Notes: generated by a model not told the origin, from the letters alone. Shown: positions 17,014-24,803, counted from the stretch's first letter. The stretch is 64,000 nucleotides of DNA from Macrococcoides psychrotolerans (GCF_038095555.1 NZ_CP124591.1:992001-1056000), one strand, 5' to 3'. Made by a program: numbers and translations.

Positions 17014-18453
17014 TTATAACGTATGCTTTTCAAGATTGATATCTTCAAGTTTAATGACTTTTGTACGTTTAACTAATTTATAGCTAAAATAAGTTATGAT
17101 TGCAACGATAATAGGAATATATGATTCAACGACCTTAACATAATTCATCGCCTTAATATCGCCAAATGACTGACCAACTAACAAGAAAATAATGGTACAA
17201 ATTACGATAATCGGTCCTAATGGGAATAAGGGTGCTTTATATGCAAGTAAAGCGTCGATATCTTTATTTTGTTTTATAATTGCATTTCTTAGACGCATAT
17301 GACTTATTATACTGATAAGCCATACGATTAGAACAAGCGATCCCACCATGTTTAATAGTTTGAAATAACCTCCTGCATTGATGTTTGCATAGATTAATGT
17401 GAGTATAACGAAACCTGTTGTTACTATTAATGCATTAAATGGCATATTATTTTTATTTAGTTTTCCAACAAACCTCGGTGCTTTATTATCCTGACTTAAT
17501 GATAATAATAGTCTGCTTGTTGCGTACAATCCAGAGTTACCTGCACTAAGCACCGCAGTTAATATCACTGCATTCATTACAGAAGCAGCAAACAGGATAC
17601 CTACTTTATCGAATACGATAGTAAATGGGCTCATAGACACATCGCTATTCTCATTAATGAGCTGAGGATCTGTATATGGGATAATACAAGCAATAATAAA
17701 TATAGAACCGATATAGAACAATAAAATTCTCCAGAAGACTTGCTTAATTGCTTTTGGCATAGATTCACTTGGATTCTCAGACTCGCCCGCTGTAACAGCC
17801 ACGACTTCAGTTCCACCAAATGAGAATCCAGCGACAATTAATACTCCCAGTAATCCGAATATACCATTATGGAAAGGGGCATCACCAACCGTAAAGTTTT
17901 TAAATCCAATAGGCTCACCACCAATAATTCCAAAAATAAGTAATAACCCCATGATCAAAAATAAGAAGATGGTTGCTACTTTAATAATACTGAACCAGTA
18001 TTCAGCTTCTCCGAAAGATTTAACAGAAAATGCATTCAACATGAAAATCAATGCTAGAAAAATAAGACTCCATATAAAAGGATGAATGCCACCGAACATC
18101 TCCCAGTAACTTAGGACTTTAGCAGCAGATAATATATCGACACTTGTTACTAAGCTCCAAATAATCCAGTAAAACCAACCAACTGTAAACCCTGCAGCTG
18201 GATCAATAAAACGGGTTGCATAAGCATTAAATGCACCAGACACGGGATAAAATGTTGCGAGTTCTCCAAGTGCTGTCATTAAAAAGTAAATCATAATACC
18301 GATAACAGCATATGCGACTAATGCACCACCTGGTCCAGCTTGTGCAACAACTGCACCACTTGCCATGAATAATCCTGTACCAATCGAACCTCCGATTGCT
18401 ATCATTGAAATATGGCGAGTCTTTAAATCTCTATCCATCTTCTTATGTTCCAT
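17014..18453 (-). CDS. Amino-acid permease, APC superfamily (AAT family)
   Basis: A 479-residue secondary transporter with about 12 hydrophobic segments. The first helix contains GGSIGTGLFMASG, the substrate-backbone motif of the APC fold; GFSFGGTEVVAVTAGE is the conserved helix 6 segment and PVSGAFNAYATRF follows helix 2. It resembles the LysP/GabP branch, and the S. aureus gene at this place is annotated as a gamma-aminobutyrate or lysine permease. Proton-driven amino-acid uptake is a firm call; the substrate is not. An AGGTGATTAT ribosome site precedes the ATG. No L-box or other riboswitch is visible upstream. Confidence 0.88.
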   Translation of the reverse strand: MEHKKMDRDLKTRHISMIAIGGSIGTGLFMASGAVVAQAGPGGALVAYAVIGIMIYFLMTALGELATFYPVSGAFNAYATRFIDPAAGFTVGWFYWIIWSLVTSVDILSAAKVLSYWEMFGGIHPFIWSLIFLALIFMLNAFSVKSFGEAEYWFSIIKVATIFLFLIMGLLLIFGIIGGEPIGFKNFTVGDAPFHNGIFGLLGVLIVAGFSFGGTEVVAVTAGESENPSESMPKAIKQVFWRILLFYIGSIFIIACIIPYTDPQLINENSDVSMSPFTIVFDKVGILFAASVMNAVILTAVLSAGNSGLYATSRLLLSLSQDNKAPRFVGKLNKNNMPFNALIVTTGFVILTLIYANINAGGYFKLLNMVGSLVLIVWLISIISHMRLRNAIIKQNKDIDALLAYKAPLFPLGPIIVICTIIFLLVGQSFGDIKAMNYVKVVESYIPIIVAIITYFSYKLVKRTKVIKLEDINLEKHTL

Positions 18454-18567
18454 ATAATCACCTATCTTCCTAAAAATATAATCCCTATTGTAAGATAATT
18501 AAGAAAATTTATCAAGAAAAAGTTTTAATGCGTTTATGCTTTTAAACGTTAAAGTGTAAATGCGAGT

Positions 18568-18611
18568 AAAAACTGGACTATGAAAATAAGTGTTGACTCT
18601 TCGCAGTCCAG
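18568..18611 (-). terminator. Terminator of the cobW-rpmG operon
   Basis: On the minus strand CTGGACT pairs with AGTCCAG around a 25-base loop, followed by TTTTTACT. It begins 19 bases after the rpmG stop. No gene is seen in 18454-18567. Confidence 0.6.
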
Positions 18612-18629
18612 AAAAATTGTTAATAATTA

Positions 18630-18779
18630 TTATTTTGTCTCACGGTGTAAGGTGTATTTTTTTAATCTTGGACAGTATTTCATCAATTCAAGACGCTCAG
18701 GATTATTCCTTTTATTTTTCTTCGTGATATAGTTTCTATCGCCACATTCCGTACAAGCTAAAGTAATATTTACTCTCAT
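18630..18779 (-). CDS. rpmG: 50S ribosomal protein L33
   Basis: A complete 49-residue L33: MRVNITLACTECGDRNYITK, then KNKRNNPERLELMKYCPRLK and KYTLHRETK. The first zinc knuckle is kept (Cys9, Cys12), but the second has only Cys36, with Leu where the fourth Cys would be, so a full four-Cys zinc site cannot form. It lies 28 bases downstream of the Zur-controlled CobW GTPase gene on the same strand. It is probably made during zinc shortage as a partly or fully zinc-independent replacement. GGAGTG precedes the ATG. The L33 identity is certain; the zinc-sparing role is inferred from position and cysteine pattern. Confidence 0.93.
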   Translation of the reverse strand: MRVNITLACTECGDRNYITKKNKRNNPERLELMKYCPRLKKYTLHRETK

Positions 18780-18807
18780 TTTGTTCACTCCTATAAATTC
18801 ATTTGTT

Positions 18808-20001
18808 TTAGTCTAATATGATATCAGGATTTGTTTCTGCTACCGTAAACTGAGGCAGAGGATCATTAAATATTGTCCAGTCCATCTTCATTTCTTCGTC
18901 TGTTAATAAACAGTGATCAAGGTCAGATACAATTTGCTGTTGATTCATTTCGATTCCGATAAAAACGATTTCAGTCTGGCGATCACCGAATGCATCCCAT
19001 CTCTCCTTAAGTGTAGGATCTTCTATCATTTCCAGAGCTATCTCATCCGTACTTAACGTTGCAATCCATTCACCAGCACCTTGAATCTGCATCGAGTTAC
19101 CTGCCTGGCTGATTAATCCACACATATCATTACGGGATGCCAACCAGAAGAATCCTTTTGAACGTATAACATCTAATGAAAAGTTTTCTAGGAAATGCAT
19201 AAAACGTTCAGGATGGAAAGGGCGCTTTCTTCTATATACAAATGAGCCGATACCATACGCTTCAGTTTCCGGTGTATGCTCATCGTTTAATTCTTTTAAC
19301 CATCCGGCACTTTGAGATGCTTTTTCAAAGTCAAATAACTTCGTGTTTAAAATTTTATCCATGTGGATTTTTGAGTGATCTGTCTCATAAATTAGTGCAT
19401 CCGGGTTTAACTGATGGATTAATGCACGTAGTTCCTTAACATCTTCCTCATGCACTAAATCCGTTTTATTTAATAGAATAACATTTGCAAATTCAATTTG
19501 ATCAATTAATAAGTCAATGACTTCACGTGTATCATGCTCATCATTTGCCATCTGGCGTTCAAGCAGCGATTCACCTGATGCATAATCATCCCAGAATCTG
19601 TTCGCATCAACAACTGTAACCATCGTATCTAACACTGTATTGTCACTTAAGTTTATACCTAGCACTTCATCGTTTAATGTTAACGTTTGAGCTACTGGTA
19701 AAGGTTCAGAGATGCCAGTAGATTCAATAACAATATAATCTAATTCTGAAGTTGTAATGAGCTTATTAATTTCAACCAGCAAATCTTCTCGTAACGTGCA
19801 ACATATACAACCATTTTGTAACTGTATCATCTTTTCATCGGTACGTGACATATTTACTAGGTCAGCATCAACATTAATCTCGCACATGTCATTTACGATG
19901 ACACCAACACGTTTGTCTTCGTTATTCATCAATATATGATTAAGCAATGTTGTTTTCCCGCTTCCTAGAAATCCGCTTAATACCGTAATAGGGACTTTCA
20001 A
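18808..20001 (-). CDS. CobW/COG0523-family zinc metallochaperone GTPase (ZagA/YciC-like)
   Basis: A P-loop GTPase that binds zinc and delivers it to client proteins in scarcity. Walker A is GFLGSGKTT (residues 10-18), the metal motif NGCICCTLREDL follows, then the Walker B-type segment VIESTGISEP and NKTD. The C-terminal CobW domain starts at SFVYRRKRPFHPERF. I start at TTG 20001, 8 bases after GGAGG; this gives 397 residues. A longer frame from 20079 would run through the Zur operator and promoter and is rejected. rpmG is downstream in the same operon and the znuA-rpsN unit diverges upstream. Confidence 0.93.
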   Translation of the reverse strand: MKVPITVLSGFLGSGKTTLLNHILMNNEDKRVGVIVNDMCEINVDADLVNMSRTDEKMIQLQNGCICCTLREDLLVEINKLITTSELDYIVIESTGISEPLPVAQTLTLNDEVLGINLSDNTVLDTMVTVVDANRFWDDYASGESLLERQMANDEHDTREVIDLLIDQIEFANVILLNKTDLVHEEDVKELRALIHQLNPDALIYETDHSKIHMDKILNTKLFDFEKASQSAGWLKELNDEHTPETEAYGIGSFVYRRKRPFHPERFMHFLENFSLDVIRSKGFFWLASRNDMCGLISQAGNSMQIQGAGEWIATLSTDEIALEMIEDPTLKERWDAFGDRQTEIVFIGIEMNQQQIVSDLDHCLLTDEEMKMDWTIFNDPLPQFTVAETNPDIILD

Positions 20002-20013
20002 ATGTATAACCTC

Positions 20014-20036
20014 CAATTCGTAATCATTACGTTTTA
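20014..20036 (-). promoter_or_regulatory. Zur box before the cobW-type gene
   Basis: On the minus strand TAAAACGTAATGATTACGAA is a close match to the Zur operator core TCGTAATnATTACGA. It sits just upstream of GGAGG. Together with the preceding ATAT it is nearly the same as the sequence before znuA, in mirror orientation. Confidence 0.85.
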
Positions 20037-20146
20037 ATATGTTATCGCTTTTATGACCATTTGTAAAGTAAAAAATCAAAAAGATAATTCTTCAGATAAT
20101 CTTGCTTCTATCTATTGCATTTGTAAATAAAGAAGTATAGAATATT

Positions 20147-20168
20147 AAAACGTAACGATTACGAAATA
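20147..20168 (+). promoter_or_regulatory. Zur box before znuA
   Basis: TAAAACGTAACGATTACGAA differs from the cobW-side operator by one base in the centre. It lies directly before AGGAGATG, the znuA ribosome site. Zinc-loaded Zur would repress both divergent units. Confidence 0.85.
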
Positions 20169-20180
20169 GGAGATGATGAA

Positions 20181-21128
20181 ATGAAGAAGTATTTTTCACT
20201 ATTAGTGGTAATGGTAGTGATGCTGTTATCAGCTTGTGGTTCAGCAGATACAGTTCAAAAGGAGGGTAAACTAAAGGTCTATACGACAGTATTTGCATAT
20301 AAGAGTATTATTGAGCAAATTGGTGGATCGCACGTTGAGGTGCAATCAATTTATCCGAAAGGAATCGATATCCATACTTTTGAGCCTACACAAAAAGATT
20401 CTTTACGTGTAGCGAAATCTGATATCTTTATCTATTCAGGTAAAGACTTGGACCTGGTTGGTGCTAAGATTGCTAATATTGCAAAAGATAAAACTAAAGT
20501 CGTGTCATTAGTACATGAAATCAAAGAATCTGATTTGCTTGCCAGTGAATCACATGAACATGGTGATGAACATGAACATGGTGATGAACATGAAGATCAT
20601 AATCATGGCGTACATGACCCGCATATATGGCTAGACCCAGTGTTTAATAAATCTTTTGCAAAGACGATAAAAGATGAGCTCGTTGCTAAAGATAAAAAGC
20701 ATAAGAAGGCCTATGAAGAGAACTATAACAAGCTGATCAAAGATCTTGATGCCATTGATAACAAGATGAAAGATATTGCGAAGAATAAAAAACATGATAC
20801 GGTATATATCTCTCATGATTCATTAGGTTATCTTGCACACCGCTATGGATTTATGCAAGAAGGTGTATCTGGTATGAACAATGAAGAACCTTCCCAAAGT
20901 GATATTATCAATATGATTAATAATATTGAAAAGTCTAAAGCATCGGTGATTTTATATGAGCAGAATATACCATCCAAAACGACAGATATTATTAAGAATA
21001 AAACGAATGCAAAAACGGTAAGGTTTCACAATATGGCTGTATTAACAAAAGACGATAAAGGGAATATTACGTATCAGCAATTAATGGAAGATAATGTCAA
21101 AGCTATTGATGAAGCTTTAAATAAATAG
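20181..21128 (+). CDS. znuA: Zinc-binding lipoprotein of a zinc ABC importer (ZnuA/AdcA-type)
   Basis: A cluster A-I metal-binding lipoprotein of 315 residues. Signal peptide with lipobox LSAC (Cys19). The fold shows GIDIHTFEPT (His65), the His- and acid-rich flexible loop at about 125-146 (HEHGDEHEHGDEH), DPHIWLDP (His148) and SHDSLGYLAHRYG. The His-rich loop marks zinc rather than manganese members. It lacks the C-terminal ZinT domain of long AdcA proteins; a separate ZinT protein is encoded nearby at 22670. No ABC permease or ATPase gene is in the window, so its partners must be elsewhere. rpsN follows after 13 bases. Confidence 0.93.
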   Translation: MKKYFSLLVVMVVMLLSACGSADTVQKEGKLKVYTTVFAYKSIIEQIGGSHVEVQSIYPKGIDIHTFEPTQKDSLRVAKSDIFIYSGKDLDLVGAKIANIAKDKTKVVSLVHEIKESDLLASESHEHGDEHEHGDEHEDHNHGVHDPHIWLDPVFNKSFAKTIKDELVAKDKKHKKAYEENYNKLIKDLDAIDNKMKDIAKNKKHDTVYISHDSLGYLAHRYGFMQEGVSGMNNEEPSQSDIINMINNIEKSKASVILYEQNIPSKTTDIIKNKTNAKTVRFHNMAVLTKDDKGNITYQQLMEDNVKAIDEALNK

Positions 21129-21141
21129 GAGGAGCGATATT

Positions 21142-21411
21142 TTGGCTAAAAAATCAAAAATAGCAAAAGAACTAAAAAGGCAGCAGCTGGTAGAACAATA
21201 TAGAGAACAAAGAGCAGCGTTGAAAGCTGCTGGAGATTACGTCGGTTTAAGCAAGTTACCAAGAGATTCATCACCTTCAAGACTTACGAACAGATGTCAT
21301 ATTACAGGAAGACCGCGAGGCGTTTATCGTAAATTCGGACTTTCTCGTATCGCACTAAGAGAACTTGCGCATAAAGGACAGCTACCTGGTATAAAAAAAT
21401 CGAGCTGGTAG
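21142..21411 (+). CDS. rpsN: 30S ribosomal protein S14, zinc-independent paralogue
   Basis: An S14 of 89 residues with the core RLTNRCHITGRPRGVYRKFGLSR and ending GIKKSSW. It has only one Cys, so it is the long zinc-free (C-) form rather than the 61-residue CxxC form. In Bacillus and relatives this paralogue replaces zinc S14 in scarcity under Zur control. Here it is downstream of znuA with its Zur box, which fits. The start is TTG at 21142, with AGGAGGAG upstream at normal spacing. Confidence 0.95.
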   Translation: MAKKSKIAKELKRQQLVEQYREQRAALKAAGDYVGLSKLPRDSSPSRLTNRCHITGRPRGVYRKFGLSRIALRELAHKGQLPGIKKSSW

Positions 21412-21427
21412 TACATGCTTAATTAGA

Positions 21428-21466
21428 AAGGTTAAGGCCATAAAAAGTCTTAGCCTTATTTTTATG
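21428..21466 (+). terminator. Terminator of znuA-rpsN
   Basis: AAGGTTAAG pairs with CTTAGCCTT around GCCATAAAAAGT, followed by ATTTTTATG. It begins 17 bases after rpsN. Confidence 0.65.
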
Positions 21467-21530
21467 TTATAATTTTTATTATGTCATATGTTTGATATAA
21501 TAAAATGAAATTATGATCTAGGAGTAAATC

Positions 21531-21944
21531 ATGAAAGAAAAAATAACTGCATCACTTTTAATCACGACTGAAGATAAAATATTGATTCAAGACAATGGCA
21601 ACAAGCGAATGAAATTACCAGGTGTCGTAAAAAAAGGTCAATATACAATTAAACAGACTGCTGAGCAATTTGCGCGTAAGTTAAATAAAGAAATCAAAGT
21701 AGGAGGTATCTTGTTTGTTGTTGAGGAGAAAAAGCCGTTTAAAGGATTGATTTTTGAGACGATGGTTAATGATACTGCTTTTGTTTTCAATACACGCAAT
21801 CAATCTGAATTTAAAGTAAGACATCCATATGCGTGGCTTGATTTTGATTACCTCGATCAGCTTGATATCGCTGATGAATTAAAACAGCTGATTATATCCA
21901 ATCAAGTGATAAAATCAAGTGTGCCCTTAATCAATCTACATTAG
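21531..21944 (+). CDS. Nudix-fold-like protein with degenerate active site
   Basis: A 137-residue protein whose layout is that of a Nudix domain: ITASLLITTEDKILIQDNGN, KLPGVVKKGQYT, then the helix KQTAEQFARKLNKEIKV and later strands. The Nudix box (GX5EX7REUXEEXGU) is not kept: the helix reads AEQFARKLNKE with most acidic metal ligands missing. It may therefore be a non-catalytic, ligand-binding or regulatory member. CTAGGAGTAAATC precedes the ATG. It is the first gene of a three-gene unit with a VOC protein (8-base gap) and a small membrane protein. Confidence 0.7.
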   Translation: MKEKITASLLITTEDKILIQDNGNKRMKLPGVVKKGQYTIKQTAEQFARKLNKEIKVGGILFVVEEKKPFKGLIFETMVNDTAFVFNTRNQSEFKVRHPYAWLDFDYLDQLDIADELKQLIISNQVIKSSVPLINLH

Positions 21945-21952
21945 GAGATATT

Positions 21953-22333
21953 ATGAAAAGTTACTGGTTAAATTTTGCTGTTACTGATGTTGAACGTGCT
22001 CTAAACTTTTATCGTAATATCGGATTTGAAATCATTGATGAACGAAGTAACAATGAAACATTAGGTGCCTTTAAAATTGGTGATAATACGATATGTATAT
22101 TTAAGCAGGATATACTTGAGCAGTTTATGCAGACACCATTAAAAGGTTACGCTGATCACCCTGAGATTATCATTTCCTTTGATCTGCCTGAAAAACACAA
22201 TGTCGATGAGTTATATGAACGTATTGTTCAGTCGGGCGGAAATGCAGTAAGTAAGCCTACGGTAAAAAATGGTTATTATGGGTTTATATTCACGGATCTT
22301 GATGGTCATTATTTCAATGTGATGGTAATGTGA
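21953..22333 (+). CDS. VOC-superfamily (glyoxalase/bleomycin resistance type) protein
   Basis: A 126-residue protein made of two beta-alpha-beta-beta-beta modules: LNFAVTDVERALNFYRNIGFEII in the first and the terminal GYYGFIFTDLDGHYFNVMVM in the second. The ending D.DGH.F.V is typical of VOC proteins related to glyoxalase I and fosfomycin or bleomycin resistance proteins. The substrate is unknown; single-domain members of this type often act as dimers and are frequently of unknown function. TAGGAG precedes the ATG. It is the middle gene of a three-gene unit. Confidence 0.85.
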   Translation: MKSYWLNFAVTDVERALNFYRNIGFEIIDERSNNETLGAFKIGDNTICIFKQDILEQFMQTPLKGYADHPEIIISFDLPEKHNVDELYERIVQSGGNAVSKPTVKNGYYGFIFTDLDGHYFNVMVM

Positions 22334-22341
22334 GGTAATTT

Positions 22342-22587
22342 ATGTATAAGAAAATTGTAATATTAATTTTTACCGCAAGTATTCTGCTGTTATATTTTCT
22401 TCCTTCGATACACGGAAGGGGACAGATTAATCTCTATGTCCGCCTGCTGCTTTATGTTCTTACACTTCTTGGTTTATACATGAGTATGCTGATTGGACAT
22501 ATAAAGATGCGAATGCTCTATACTGGATTATTTGTATTGTTGACGGCAATAATATTGTTTATGCATACCTTTAATATATGGATATAA
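22342..22587 (+). CDS. Small membrane protein, hypothetical
   Basis: An 81-residue protein with three hydrophobic segments: IVILIFTASILLLYFLPSI, LYVRLLLYVLTLLGLYMSML and MLYTGLFVLLTAIILFMHTF, joined by short basic loops. It starts 8 bases after the VOC gene stop, with GAGGT as ribosome site, so it is probably in the same operon. I recognise no family. A long terminator follows about 30 bases later. Confidence 0.7.
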   Translation: MYKKIVILIFTASILLLYFLPSIHGRGQINLYVRLLLYVLTLLGLYMSMLIGHIKMRMLYTGLFVLLTAIILFMHTFNIWI

Positions 22588-22616
22588 TAGACTTTGATAA
22601 CGGTTAAATACGATTA

Positions 22617-22671
22617 AAAAGAAGAGAAGATGACAGGGAATATTAATTTCTCGTCATCCTCTCTTCTTTTT
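22617..22671. terminator. Bidirectional terminator
   Basis: AAGAAGAGA and GATGAC pair with GTCATC and TCTCTTCTT, ending in TTTTTAATG on the + strand. It separates the small membrane protein gene from the convergent zinT-like gene. Confidence 0.75.
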
Positions 22672-23374
22672 AATGTGCCAGCATTTCTTCTTGTATTTCT
22701 CTAGCAGATAGGTCATCAGGATAGTATGTTGGCCAGTTTTCAAGTTCTTTTAGGAGTGCTTTACGATCATCCCCCATATAGATATGGAAATGAAGTGCAC
22801 GTTCAGGAGCGATGATATGATCGCTGAACTGCACATAGTTGGGTGCCTCATTATCTCCATATACTTTTTTGAATATGTATCTAACGCCGCGATTTCCTTT
22901 TTCATAAGTCAGAATCTCTTTGCCATCATATTCATACTTAGCACGATGTTTTTTATTTTGTTTTGTAAAGATGATGTCTTTTTCACCAATTTTGATATGG
23001 GCGACATCAGTCTCGTATCCTTTATTATAGTATTCCTTTACTTCTTTCTTCGACTTATTCTGATCTTCCGCTTTATGTTCGAATACTTTATCAAGAGATC
23101 CATCTTTTAAGAAGGGATACACAGACTGCCAGTCACCTTCCCAGTCTGTTAACCGCCTGTCTTTTACAGCGTCATCTTCAAAATACCCTTCGTAGATTTT
23201 TTTGTCTGAATCTGTCAGATGATGTTCATGTTTGTGACTATGTACCTGTTTGTCTTTATGATGTTCAATCTTCTGTTCTTTTTTTACAGCTGCTTTATCT
23301 TCAGTGGTGTCACTACATCCAGTGAGCAATATAGCAAGTGAGACAGTTGTACCGATAATCAATTGTGTTTTCAT
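22670..23374 (-). CDS. zinT: ZinT/YodA-family metal-binding lipoprotein
   Basis: A zinc-scavenging lipoprotein of 234 residues. Signal peptide with lipobox LLTGC (Cys20), then a His-rich linker (HHKDKQVHSHKHEHH, about 38-52). The ZinT domain follows: LTDWEGDWQSVYPFLKDGSLD, GEKDIIFT, and HFHIYMGDDRKALLKEL, whose His residues bind zinc, ending NWPTYYPDDLS. In many Firmicutes this domain is fused to AdcA; here it is separate from znuA. A near-perfect Zur box directly precedes its ribosome site GGAGAA. Confidence 0.92.
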   Translation of the reverse strand: MKTQLIIGTTVSLAILLTGCSDTTEDKAAVKKEQKIEHHKDKQVHSHKHEHHLTDSDKKIYEGYFEDDAVKDRRLTDWEGDWQSVYPFLKDGSLDKVFEHKAEDQNKSKKEVKEYYNKGYETDVAHIKIGEKDIIFTKQNKKHRAKYEYDGKEILTYEKGNRGVRYIFKKVYGDNEAPNYVQFSDHIIAPERALHFHIYMGDDRKALLKELENWPTYYPDDLSAREIQEEMLAH

Positions 23375-23384
23375 ATGTATTCTC

Positions 23385-23405
23385 CAATCGTAATTATTAC
23401 GATTT
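23385..23405 (-). promoter_or_regulatory. Zur box before zinT
   Basis: AATCGTAATTATTACGATTT (+ strand) is a perfect inverted repeat, ATCGTAAT/ATTACGAT around one base, and the best match to the Zur consensus in the window. It lies just upstream of the zinT ribosome site, like the other two boxes. Confidence 0.92.
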
Positions 23406-23490
23406 AAATATTACTTCAACCCACATGATTCGTCAATGGTAAATTTATGGTAGAATGAATTTAAATATATTGAAAGAGGAATTTGTCTAT

Positions 23491-23631
23491 ATGAAACTAA
23501 CTTTGATTTTTAGCTATGTACTGCTATTATTTGTCTTAAGATATGGATTCCAAATATTGAATGATCAAGTAACGCTTCTGCTACTGATTGGTGGATTAGC
23601 ATTATTCGGATTTTCAAACAGAAAAAAATAG
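23491..23631 (+). CDS. Small membrane peptide, 46 residues
   Basis: A short frame reading MKLTLIFSYVLLLFVLRYGF, then a second hydrophobic stretch VTLLLLIGGLALFGF and a basic end SNRKK. AAAGAGGAA lies upstream with slightly long spacing. Two membrane segments and a positive tail suggest a small integral membrane protein. I recognise no family. It lies between the divergent zinT gene and the convergent pspC-type gene. Confidence 0.6.
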   Translation: MKLTLIFSYVLLLFVLRYGFQILNDQVTLLLLIGGLALFGFSNRKK

Positions 23632-23658
23632 AGCAGGGTGAAGGCTTCCAGCTCTATT
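23621..23658 (-). terminator. Terminator of the PspC-domain gene
   Basis: On the minus strand ATAGAGC and GCTCTAT enclose TGGAAGCCTTCACCCT and are followed by TTTTTTTCTG. The T tract overlaps the end of the small peptide gene on the other strand. Confidence 0.65.
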
Positions 23659-23867
23659 TAGTAGTTATCCAGAACATCTGTATCTTTTGGCATAAATAAG
23701 GCGAGTAGGATATAGATTGTAAATGTAGGTATATTCGCTGTAAAAAATGAGACTAAAATGAATGTGATTCGAACTACTTTAGAATCAATATTAAAATATT
23801 CACTAATACCACCAAGAACTCCAGCAACATAGCGATCAGTTGTTGACCTTGTAAGACGTTTTTTCAT
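23658..23867 (-). CDS. PspC-domain small membrane protein
   Basis: A 69-residue protein almost entirely made of a PspC domain: KKRLTRSTTDRYVAGVLGGI, SEYFNIDSKVVRITFILVSF and a membrane segment ending LLALFMPKD. PspC proteins are small membrane proteins linked to envelope-stress responses; stand-alone copies are common in Firmicutes with no defined partner. AAGGAGTGATAGATA precedes the ATG. No other phage-shock genes are nearby. Confidence 0.88.
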   Translation of the reverse strand: MKKRLTRSTTDRYVAGVLGGISEYFNIDSKVVRITFILVSFFTANIPTFTIYILLALFMPKDTDVLDNY

Positions 23868-23990
23868 TATCTATCACTCCTTTTTTTAAATATAGCAAAT
23901 AGATGTAGATTATTCCAATGATATACTAAAATGTTTAACATATAGTATTATGGGTATAGTAAAGATAGATTATTTAAGGGGATAGTAACA

Positions 23991-24059
23991 TGGAAACAAC
24001 AGAGAAGAAAAATGAAAAAGATATACTTGAACAAGTTAAAACGATATTAGGCAAGTAGG
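23991..24059 (+). CDS. Possible 22-residue peptide
   Basis: A short frame with AGGGGATAGTAAC before its ATG encodes METTEKKNEKDILEQVKTIL plus GK, a charged amphipathic helix. It is followed 21 bases later by an unusual perfect hairpin. It may be a real small protein or an untranslated transcript; without relatives I cannot tell. Confidence 0.35.
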
Positions 24060-24080
24060 ATCCAATTGATAAATAATATT

Positions 24081-24132
24081 ACAACACCCGAGCCAGTTAG
24101 AAAAGTTTTATTCTAACTGGCTCGGGTGTTGT
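24081..24132. other. Perfect 22-bp inverted repeat (long hairpin)
   Basis: The left arm starts ACAACACCCGAGCCAG (24081-24102) and the right arm is its exact complement (24111-24132), with loop AAGTTTTA. It is GC-rich against an AT-rich background. No T tract follows on the + strand; on the minus strand it is followed by AATATTATTTATC. It lies between the 22-residue frame and the lexA end. It could be a terminator, a stable small RNA end or a repeat element. Confidence 0.7.
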
Positions 24133-24182
24133 GATATTGGTATTAAAAATTATATACATGTAGCAAAACGTATGGCCTAATA

Positions 24183-24803
24183 TTAAAATTCTCTGAATAG
24201 ACCTACAACTTTACCAAGAACAGTGACTGAATCAAGGTAAAGCGGTTCCATTGTCAGATTCTCGGGTTGTAGACGGTAACGATTATTTTCTTTGAAAAAG
24301 CGTTTAACTGTCGCTTCATCTTCATCTGTCATCGCAACGATAATATCTCCATTTTCTGCGATGGACTGTCTTCTTACAATTACTTTATCTCTATCAAGAA
24401 TGCCCGCTTCAATCATACTTTCCCCAACGACTTCTAAAATAAATATGTCACTGTTATGGCTAGAAGTGAAGTGTGCAGGTAATGGAAAGTATTCTTCAAC
24501 ATTTTCGATTGCAGTAATCGGGACCCCTGCAGTAACCTTTCCGATAACCGGTACATGAATTGTAGCCTCAGAATAATCTTGTGAATTTTCACCGTGTATA
24601 ATCTCAATGGCACGGGGCTTCGTTGGATCTCGTTTAATATAGCCTTTTTCCTCGAGACGAGAAAGGTGGCCGTGCACAGTCGAACTTGAGGCAAGTCCAA
24701 CAGCTTCTCCAATCTCTCTTACACTCGGTGGATATCCTTTAGTTGATACAATATGTTTTAAATAATCATATATTTCTTCTTGTCTTTTAGTGAGTTCTCT
24801 CAT
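24183..24803 (-). CDS. lexA: SOS repressor LexA
   Basis: LexA represses the DNA-damage regulon and cuts itself when RecA is active. The winged helix DNA-binding domain occupies about residues 1-65 (PPSVREIGEAVGLASSSTVH). The cleavage site is Ala92-Gly93 in TAGVP, with catalytic Ser129 (VGESM) and Lys167 (ATVKRF). At 206 residues it is standard. I start at the ATG at 24803 (MRELTKRQ) because AGGAG lies 8 bases before it; a GTG at 24812 overlaps that site. It diverges from a SosA-like gene; LexA boxes lie between them. The same pair is found in S. aureus. Confidence 0.97.
   Translation of the reverse strand: MRELTKRQEEIYDYLKHIVSTKGYPPSVREIGEAVGLASSSTVHGHLSRLEEKGYIKRDPTKPRAIEIIHGENSQDYSEATIHVPVIGKVTAGVPITAIENVEEYFPLPAHFTSSHNSDIFILEVVGESMIEAGILDRDKVIVRRQSIAENGDIIVAMTDEDEATVKRFFKENNRYRLQPENLTMEPLYLDSVTVLGKVVGLFREF

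Noticed and set aside
20002..20079. N-terminal extension of the CobW-type GTPase to 20079
   Set aside because: It would translate through the Zur box and promoter; GGAGG directly before TTG 20001 and the conserved KVPITVLSGF start fix the beginning.
22784..23110. Hydrophobic 108-residue frame on the + strand
   Set aside because: Antisense of the zinT gene; the Lys/Asp/Glu-rich coding strand produces Phe/Ile/Leu in the opposite strand.
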